Below are positions 57,609 through 64,000 of a stretch of 64,000 nt of DNA, piece by piece. The stretch is from Serripes groenlandicus (Eukaryota > Mollusca > Bivalvia > Cardiida > Cardiidae), in assembly GCA_031761405.1 (NCBI GenBank), contig JASEVX010000011.1, positions 65,575,217-65,639,216 on the forward strand, written 5' to 3'. How positions within the stretch are numbered: position 1 is the stretch's first letter; every line of letters starts with the position of its first letter. The notes beneath the pieces were generated by a model. That model was not told where the DNA came from. It did not search any database and saw only the letters and a list, made by a program, of their open reading frames with translations. The translations under genes and the position numbers were made by a program.

Positions 57609-57699
57609 GTGAGTAGTACTGTGAACAAAAACGTGTAATGTTCTAATGTACCCTATTTTAGTTAGAATTTGTACTCAATAGATACAGGTATACATATAT

Positions 57700-57933
57700 C
57701 GAGGGCTTGGCGTGAAACGGTTGTAACTAAAAACCTATTTTGAGATCCCTGGTTTAGGGGCAATTTTGACCCCTTTGTAAACGATGCAAATGCTCAGAAC
57801 GAGCAATGGCACCTAAATTTCCATTGTTTACTAGAAAAAATGATTTAACGCTTATAAAGACTTTATGGCGAGGTGATTAACCTTGGTAAAAAAATATCAA
57901 TTTTAGTTACAACCGTTTCACACCAAGCCCTCG
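57700..57933. mobile_element. Palindromic MITE (CGAGGGCTTGGCGTGAAACGG ends), copy 2
   Basis: About 90 bp after exon 17b; flanked by atat on both sides. One substitution in the right arm (cacaccaag for cacgccaag) and a short deletion in the inner hairpin relative to copy 1. Confidence 0.88.
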
Positions 57934-57939
57934 ATATGT

Positions 57940-58150
57940 ATAGTCCAGAGGTCCAGATAAGGAGGGGTATTCAGCTCTTTCCCCCACAATATCTCTCTTA
58001 TCATCCAACCAAACCCTATGATTTGGTTACTCAAAAGAATCGTCTCAATGAGACAATTCTTTTGAGTACCCACAACATAGGGTTATAAGGTCAAATCAGG
58101 ATTTTTGAACTTGTAAAACACTCTTATCTAGAGCTCTGATAGTTACTAGT
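57940..58150. mobile_element. Palindromic MITE, AACCCTAT...ATAGGGTT core, copy 2
   Basis: Core 58012-58084 (gttactcaaaagaatcgtct caatgagacaattcttttga gtac). Flanks are in inverse order to the copy at 4795-5015. Confidence 0.78.
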
Positions 58151-58209
58151 TACTGCGAGCCCTTTCATACTTGCTGTCAACTCTTGGACATATTATAATA
58201 AGCAATTTC

Positions 58210-59277
58210 CAGGGCCTCCCCTGGCTATTTTTTTTCTTTCGCCAACACTTTCGCCAAATCGGAAAAAAAGGATAAAGTGTATAAAAAACACAGTAGAACG
58301 AAATGTTTTGTTTTTTTCTCTTTTATTTCATTCATGTCTTTAGCAATAGCACATGTATTATTTATGAAATAACATAAGATGTACTATATAAAAAAGCACA
58401 TATTTTTAATTTCTGTTCCATTTAAAACATGATTATTATAAGTTATTGGGTTTGCTATCGCCTCGCCCCCTATTCATCCTACAGACCCCCTATATTTCCG
58501 TAGTGGGTCAGTAACAAACCCAATAATGTATTTATTTCGTCGACCACTTTAAACAGAACTATACTGTAACTTGTTGATATGTGTTGGTAGCATAATATGA
58601 CGTCATGAGTAAAAGATCTATCAATATTGATTAAAGAATTGGAATACATATATTATTTTAAAAAATACACCGGTTCAATATGAACACATTCATTTCAATT
58701 CATTTCATTTCTTTCTAGGTAACTGGTAACATTTGAGAGCCACTTTACGAAAACAAACCTTTGAACTGACTTTTTTATTTTACTCACCCCCTATGGAATT
58801 TACTCACCCCCTATAGAAATATGAGGGGTCTGCACGTGACACGCTTTAACCAATGAAATTGGAACAAATTAAAATGTACGTCCAATCAGAAACATCAAAG
58901 TACAAACAAACAAACTGTTAACGATCGTCCCTCTTTAATCGGTAATAACAACATCGATCAATCGATTATCACACTAATGTGTCCGATATATTGATAAAAC
59001 ATGTGAAAAACAACAGTCGCTTGACCTTCACATTGTCAAATATCAAGACTGGTTACCTGTTAAAGATATCGCGAGTCCCATACACAGAGATAAAACAGTC
59101 AGTAGAATGCTTATATCGTTGAAAATATACGCCGCTTAGAGCATTTATAAAACAAAATGGCGATCAATTTGCCGAGAATTTTCTTTCGCAAGTGTTTTCG
59201 CAAATTCTTTTTTTTCTTGCTCCACTTTGATTATTTCTTCGCAATTGGCGACTTTGGAGACCGACAGCGGAGACCCT
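58210..59277. mobile_element. 1068-bp element with CAGGG(C/T)CTCC ends
   Basis: Inverted ends cagggcctcccctg and (inverse) cagggtctccgctg, 12 of 14 identical, flanked by aatttc on both sides. The flanks rejoin as gcaatttctctattcaccac aatg, which is the centre of a TTAA-type MITE, giving an empty-site check. Subterminal tttcgccaa / tttcgcaaa motifs repeat at both sides. No coding frame. CAGGG starts suggest hAT, but a 6-bp duplication is atypical. Confidence 0.72.
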
Positions 59278-59415
59278 GAATTTCTCTATTCACCACAATG
59301 TTTTCAATCTAATACAACAGTTGTACTTTCATTTATTGAGACTTTTAATATTTTTGCCTAAATGTTTACAAAGTATTCTGCAGCATATTTGAGATATGTG
59401 GGCAAGGTTATTATA
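59278..59415. mobile_element. Right half of the TTAA-type MITE hosting the 1068-bp element
   Basis: caccacaatgttttcaatct, tattctgcagcatatttgag and atgtgggcaaggttat; the left half before 58210 is poorly preserved. Confidence 0.6.
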
Positions 59416-59814
59416 TTTATAATCACCGGTTATTGCTTAATAAGCCAGGACCAATTTAATGTTGTGGAGCTGCCCAGCTAATTAGACAATGGAATGGAAT
59501 TCCTGCCTGCCTGCCAGAGGCCTGGCAAAAGGATGGGATTTAGAAAGTAAAGATACTCCGGATTGGAGTGTTTCATATGTCAGTTTGGACTACCACCATC
59601 CACAGGGTTGATACTATAATGAACACTTTCACTCTTTTTCAATAAATAGGAACATTACATGTCGCCATAGTATAAACACTTTATTTCCCAATATTATGAA
59701 GATGTTAATGCTTATAAATGTTAAACTGTTGATTAACATAACTTCAAAATGATTTAAGTCATTCATACTTATTAAGCCTAAAATAATTTCTAAGTATATA
59801 TATGTCAAATTTTA

Positions 59815-62065
59815 AATGTCCGTTACTGTCGCCGTCTACGTGTAATGAAGTTGAATGCTTTGTTTTTTAAAGAAGCATGACAGTTCTACCCATTTTGAAA
59901 GAAAATTTAGGGATTTAAATGATGCTTGTTTAAGGAAAACGCACCAAGTATTACACAAGATAGAGATATTAAATAAAATAGCATGTGTTTATTATGACGT
60001 TTAATTTACAATTCGTCCTAAAATTGCCGTTACCGTTAATTCGAGCCAGCCTTGCAGAAGGAAACGGGAAGTTATTGCAAAACTATAAATGCTTGAATTG
60101 AGTGTTATAAATGTACAATACATTCTGTTAAACAAACGTCTCTTCGTATCCGTCTAAAACTCAATTCGGCTTCATTTAAACGGGTTACTTCATTTTTGTT
60201 GTACATAATTAAATTTCCGTGATCACTCAGAATTCAATATTTACGGTTGTATAACGCAATTAAATACATGTTTATTTAAGGATGTAAGCCAAGGTAGTGA
60301 TAAAGGAGTCAAACCATAAGACTGCTGTCATGTACTACGAAGTTATTCCCAATACAGGACAAAATGTTAAATATCCGTTATCAAATTTCCGTTATAAAAA
60401 TAAGAAACTAACGGAAATGAGCATAGCTTCGCAGAAAAGTGCTATTTATGACGTCGGTACTATGTCATGATATCGTGGTTTGCTGGCCATTTTGTTTAAA
60501 TGTGAAATTTTACTCACAAAGAAAAAAAAACTGAAACCAGATTTCAGAAATCATCAAGATAAGCACATATATTCATTATTTGTATTATCGGTATATTGAT
60601 ATACGATCGAACAATGTTTTGATATTATATAGATCAAATTAGAGTAAATTTACAAAGGATCTAATTTCTGTTTCTGCATCACGTGTTGTTGACATGCTAT
60701 ATAAACTTCAAATAACTAAAATCTCCGTTACAGGATAGTAACGGAGATTTTAGATGAGGTCTTATGCACATTGATAGAAAACTAGTGTGTAAATATGATT
60801 TCTTCAAACTTAGAAATGTTACACAAAGGAACACAAATATGTTTTTCAGTTGGCTTCGAAAGAATGTTGTGTAAGTACTGGTGTGGGAAAGCCAGGAAAA
60901 CATGGGTAGGTGCACTGACCGCCGTAATATGACCAAAGCTGTTGAAAGCGGCGTTAAACTCCAAACAAACAAAAAAATGTTTTTCAGTGAACTATTCAAT
61001 AAAATATGAATGATGACAAAATCTTAATATTTTTTTATGAGTTATAAATACTATGCTAAAACAAAAAATCTTTTTGTTTAAGCACTATTCTGGAATATAA
61101 ATGTATGGTTTTAGCAACTGTTTATATTGTACAAGACATATAAGTTATGAGTTGACTACATATCACATTTGTTTATAAACAATGCAGTTTGAGTGTAAGC
61201 CCATGGTAACGGAAATTTTATGTTTTTTGTTTCAGCAATTTTCGTTAATAATGTTACCCAATAGTTCAAATATAGACACATATTGTAAAGAAACACTAGG
61301 CAAACAGTCGTTCCATTTTCAAAATGGAAATATATCCAAATTAGCGTCATGAACTGTTTTCATTTAAATTTCCGTGACTGAAATTTCCGTGATTAAATAT
61401 TTAACTGCTTTTTAAGGACATGTTGATCAACATATTATATATCTTATGTATCTACATAATACGAATAGTGCGTATTGACATTGTAAATACTAATTGCTAC
61501 GTTTTTGGCAAAGGTGAATCAGCAATAATCAAACAGTCATTGTATCATTAGACTTGTGCTCACAAATCCAATCTGGTTTGGCTTTTGTGCTTTGAACAAA
61601 AGTGAAAGTGTGAACATACTTTTATTTGTGCCTATGAAGTATTTTTATAAGACAAGTGTTAACAATCACAAGTTAAATTTCCGTTACCACAGTTAGTGTT
61701 GTTTTAACTAATAATCAAGTCTCTACCAGGTTATTCTGTGTATTAAAGATGATGTTCTACATACTTACTGAATATTCCTGTCTCAAGTTCTTCCTTTTTC
61801 ATCAAGTTTAAATAACCCAAACATGAATAGATACAATGTGAAAAGCTACCTTTTTCATGATTACAAACTACAACCAAGATGTCTATTTTTTAGTTTCTTA
61901 AATTTTGGATAAAATTCGGGAACAAAATGCGAATACGATAATATGTTTGTCTCTTCTTGAGGATATATATCCTCAAGAAAAAATGCGAATATTTTGAGTC
62001 TCATTCATATATTAATTTGCAAGATTTATAAGACGAATTGTTATATGATACACAGTAACAGAGAT
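59815..62065. repeat. Region with scattered TTTCCGTTA/TAACGGAAA motifs
   Basis: At least ten close matches in both orientations: about 59818, 60026, 60212, 60371, 60383, 60409, 60720-60754, 61206, 61366, 61380 and 61676, including a 16-bp-stem hairpin at 60719-60756. Spacing is irregular, so it is not a simple tandem array. Confidence 0.7.
60857..60975 (+). mobile_element. SINE 3' portion
   Basis: gtactggtgtgggaaagcca, gcactgaccgccgtaatatg and gcggcgttaaactccaaaca aac tail; close to 23735-23880. Confidence 0.65.
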
Positions 62066-62284
62066 TTAATATATATACTTTTTCAATATCTATATTGTCT
62101 CAACGGAGTAATAATTACTCAAAAAGTAAGGTAGATATGCATGAAATTTGGCATGTATGTTCCCAAAGGTTTAAAGTGTGCAACCATATACGAAACCGTT
62201 TTAATAAGTACGGTTTGTAAATTGTCAATATTTCACCACCCGTGATCCTATTTATTGAAAAAGAGTGTTTACTTGTTTAATTAA

Positions 62285-62513
62285 TTAACCCTTTCCAACC
62301 TGCAGACTCATTTTGACGCAATAGCAGCAGACGACCTTTGAAAACTTTGTGGCCAAAGGTGAAATTGGTCATAATGAGCAATTTCTCCTTTGGACACAAT
62401 GTTTTCAATTTTATTTAACAATTAAACTCTCATGTTTTGAGATTTTTCATGTTTTTCTCATTATGTTTTCAAAGTCATCTGCTGCAGATTTGTTGTATGT
62501 GGGAAAGGGTTGA
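62285..62513. mobile_element. TTAA-type MITE, full length
   Basis: Ends ttaaccctttccaacctgca and gtatgtgggaaagggttga; hairpin gaaattggtcataatgagca atttc. A worn fragment follows at 62520-62610. Confidence 0.85.
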
Positions 62514-62611
62514 CTTAACACTTAACCACATATAGACGCTTTCTGACGCTTCTGCAGCTTATAATAAGTAATTTCTCCTTTTGCAACTTTGTTTACAACT
62601 ATTTTCAATTA

Positions 62612-62735
62612 TTAACCCTTTCCCTCATATAGACGCTTCTGATGCCTCTGCAGCAGATGGCTTTTTGAAAACATTGTGACAAAATATGTTCAAAGTCGTC
62701 TGCTGCAGAATTGTCGTATGAGGGAAAGGGTTAAA
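62612..62735. mobile_element. TTAA-type MITE, internally deleted (about 120 bp)
   Basis: Perfect TTAA ends but the whole central hairpin is missing: aaaacattgtgacaaaatat joins directly to gttcaaagtcgtctgctgca. Confidence 0.9.
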
Positions 62736-62769
62736 GTTTTATTCACACAGGCTTACCATATTTTTAAGC

Positions 62770-62985
62770 AGATGATTTAATGTCGTCTGCTGCAGATTTG
62801 TTGTATTCGGGAAAGTGTGGATACAATTTTAGTGTCATGCCTGATTCTTTATTCAAAGTCATAGCAATCTGCAGGAGTCTTTTAACCCTTTTTAAACATC
62901 AAACATCAAATCTGCAGCAGACAACTTTGCAAATATCTAGTCCAAAACATGGAAAGTCTCTATAAATTAAGGAAAGGGTTAACCT
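62770..62985. mobile_element. Two TTAA-type MITE fragments
   Basis: A right end at 62775-62815 (gtcgtctgctgcagatttgt) and a left arm at 62882-62960 (aaatctgcagcagacaactt) capped by aaggaaagggttaa. Confidence 0.65.
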
Positions 62986-63049
62986 AATTATTGTGGTTCA
63001 TTTTTATACACTTTATCTAATGCTTTTCAAATCACTGCATGAACATTCA

Positions 63050-63275
63050 ACCCTTTCCCACATACAGAAAATCTGCAGCAGACGACTTTGAAAACATATA
63101 GGAAAAGACTAGAAAAATATCCATAAATGAGAGTTTAATTCTCAAATAAAGTTGAAAACATTGTGGCAAAAGGAGAAATTGCTCATTATGAGCATTTTAT
63201 ACTTTCACCACAATGTTTTCAAAAGTCGTCTGCTGCAGAGTTGTCAGAACATGTCTGTATGTGGGAAAGGGTTAA
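63050..63275. mobile_element. TTAA-type MITE, full length
   Basis: Ends caaccctttcccacatacag and gtatgtgggaaagggttaa; centre attgctcattatgagcattt. Confidence 0.86.
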
Positions 63276-63392
63276 GAGTTGAGCATGGCTTATTTCATAT
63301 CACTGCATGCATATCTGAGTAATGTTCCAGGAAAACCAGCCTTACCGTAATTTACACTTTCCCACATACAGATTTCTGATGAAAGTTTATGA

Positions 63393-63626
63393 TTAACCTT
63401 TTACCCTTTTGCAGATGCAATTTTTTGGCATTTGCAGCAGAACTCTTTTGAAAACATTGTGACAAAATGAGAAATTGCTCATGATGAGCAATAATATTTC
63501 ACTTTTGGTCAAAATGTTTTTAACTCTGTTCAATAATATAACTTCCTTTATGGAGATTGTCTATATTTGTGCATAGATGTTTACAAAGTCGTCTGCTGCA
63601 GATTTGTTGTATGTGGGTAATGGTTA
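63393..63626. mobile_element. TTAA-type MITE, full length, worn right end
   Basis: Begins ttaaccttttacccttttgc; hairpin gaaattgctcatgatgagca a; right end gtatgtgggtaatggttat. Confidence 0.8.
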
Positions 63627-64000
63627 TTTATTTTCTTACTTCCATATACTAACAAATGGTGACTTGTGCAAGAGCATAGGGTATATTATTATTTTTGTGT
63701 TTTATATTATACATGTAATATCTTCTTTTCTTACCAATAAAGTTTCATTTTTGTAAATATTTAACTGTTTAAGTGATATGATATTACAATTTCTGTCTGC
63801 TTTAGAAAGATTTGATTAAATTCTCAATTGTCTACAATGTTTTAAAGTTATGTATTGCTTAGGCCATAAACATTGTCTTTGTTAGGGTAAGGTTTGTACT
63901 TAATTATATATTATAAGAAGTTGTTTTTAAATAAGCTCAGTTTCTGTTGAAGTAATGAAGGAAAATAATACAAGCATACTAGTATACTTTGTCTGTACAT
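63627..64000. other. No feature seen
   Basis: AT-rich sequence at the window end; no PLOD exon recognised. Confidence 0.5.

Larger units (their letters stand above)
57609..64000 (+). other. PLOD intron 17 (open at window end)
   Basis: No further PLOD exon was found; in particular nothing encoding the PHHDAST iron-binding block. The stretch holds MITEs, a CAGGG-ended element, a SINE and a region with scattered TTTCCGTTA motifs, all listed separately. 59420-59800 and 61700-62280 show no recognisable feature. Confidence 0.7.

Noticed and set aside
57609..64000. Search for the PLOD catalytic exons (PHHDAST, HxD...H)
   Set aside because: Nothing matching was found in any plus-strand frame; they should lie beyond the window.

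Overview
The window looks like one large AT-rich, intron-rich animal locus, most likely molluscan and probably bivalve. That assignment is inference: it rests on spliced exons with GT/AG borders, tRNA-derived SINEs, and several repeat families with terminal hairpins and degenerate tandem cores of the kind seen in bivalve genomes. No bacterial-style gene, rRNA gene, functional tRNA or CRISPR array is visible.

The only protein-coding gene I can support is a plus-strand PLOD gene (procollagen-lysine 2-oxoglutarate 5-dioxygenase, lysyl hydroxylase). I place 17 consecutive coding exons from the start codon at 13050 to 56529. They join in frame to 1899 nt (633 codons) with a signal peptide, the N-terminal glycosyltransferase-like domain, the middle domain and the start of the hydroxylase domain. 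The Fe(II)/2-oxoglutarate core (HxD...H) is not found before 64000, so roughly the last 100-120 residues lie downstream. A second version of exon 17 (57465-57608, 48 codons, 30 of 48 residues identical to exon 17a, same phases, intact splice sites) suggests mutually exclusive alternative splicing just before the catalytic core.

Layout: 1-12830 is repeats with no gene (a long degenerate array at 600-2730, a decayed LINE 3' end at about 4100-4390, hairpin-ended repeat families at 6780-9090, and a recent segmental duplication in which 6359-7136 recurs at 10647-11422 and 9798-10640 recurs at 11420-12250). 12830-13050 is the presumed promoter and 5' leader. 13050-57608 is the PLOD gene. 57609-64000 is a long intron of PLOD packed with repeats.

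The introns are dominated by one foldback MITE family of about 190-235 bp, with ends of the TTAA-CCCTTTCCC type and a strong central hairpin; I count about 60 whole or partial copies. Other insertions can be delimited because they sit in known repeats: a 1069-bp hAT-like element with an 8-bp duplication and a BED-finger relic, a 3470-bp element with CCAGGGACAC ends whose empty site is also in the window, a 587-bp mariner-like element and a 1068-bp element with CAGGG ends.

The most unusual signal is that tandem arrays abutting PLOD exons appear to be built from the exon-intron junctions themselves: the acceptors of exons 8, 15 and 17a, the donor of exon 6, and less surely the donors of exons 7 and 17a. 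This puts decoy splice-site copies beside real ones. All statements come from reading the sequence; no search or alignment program was run.
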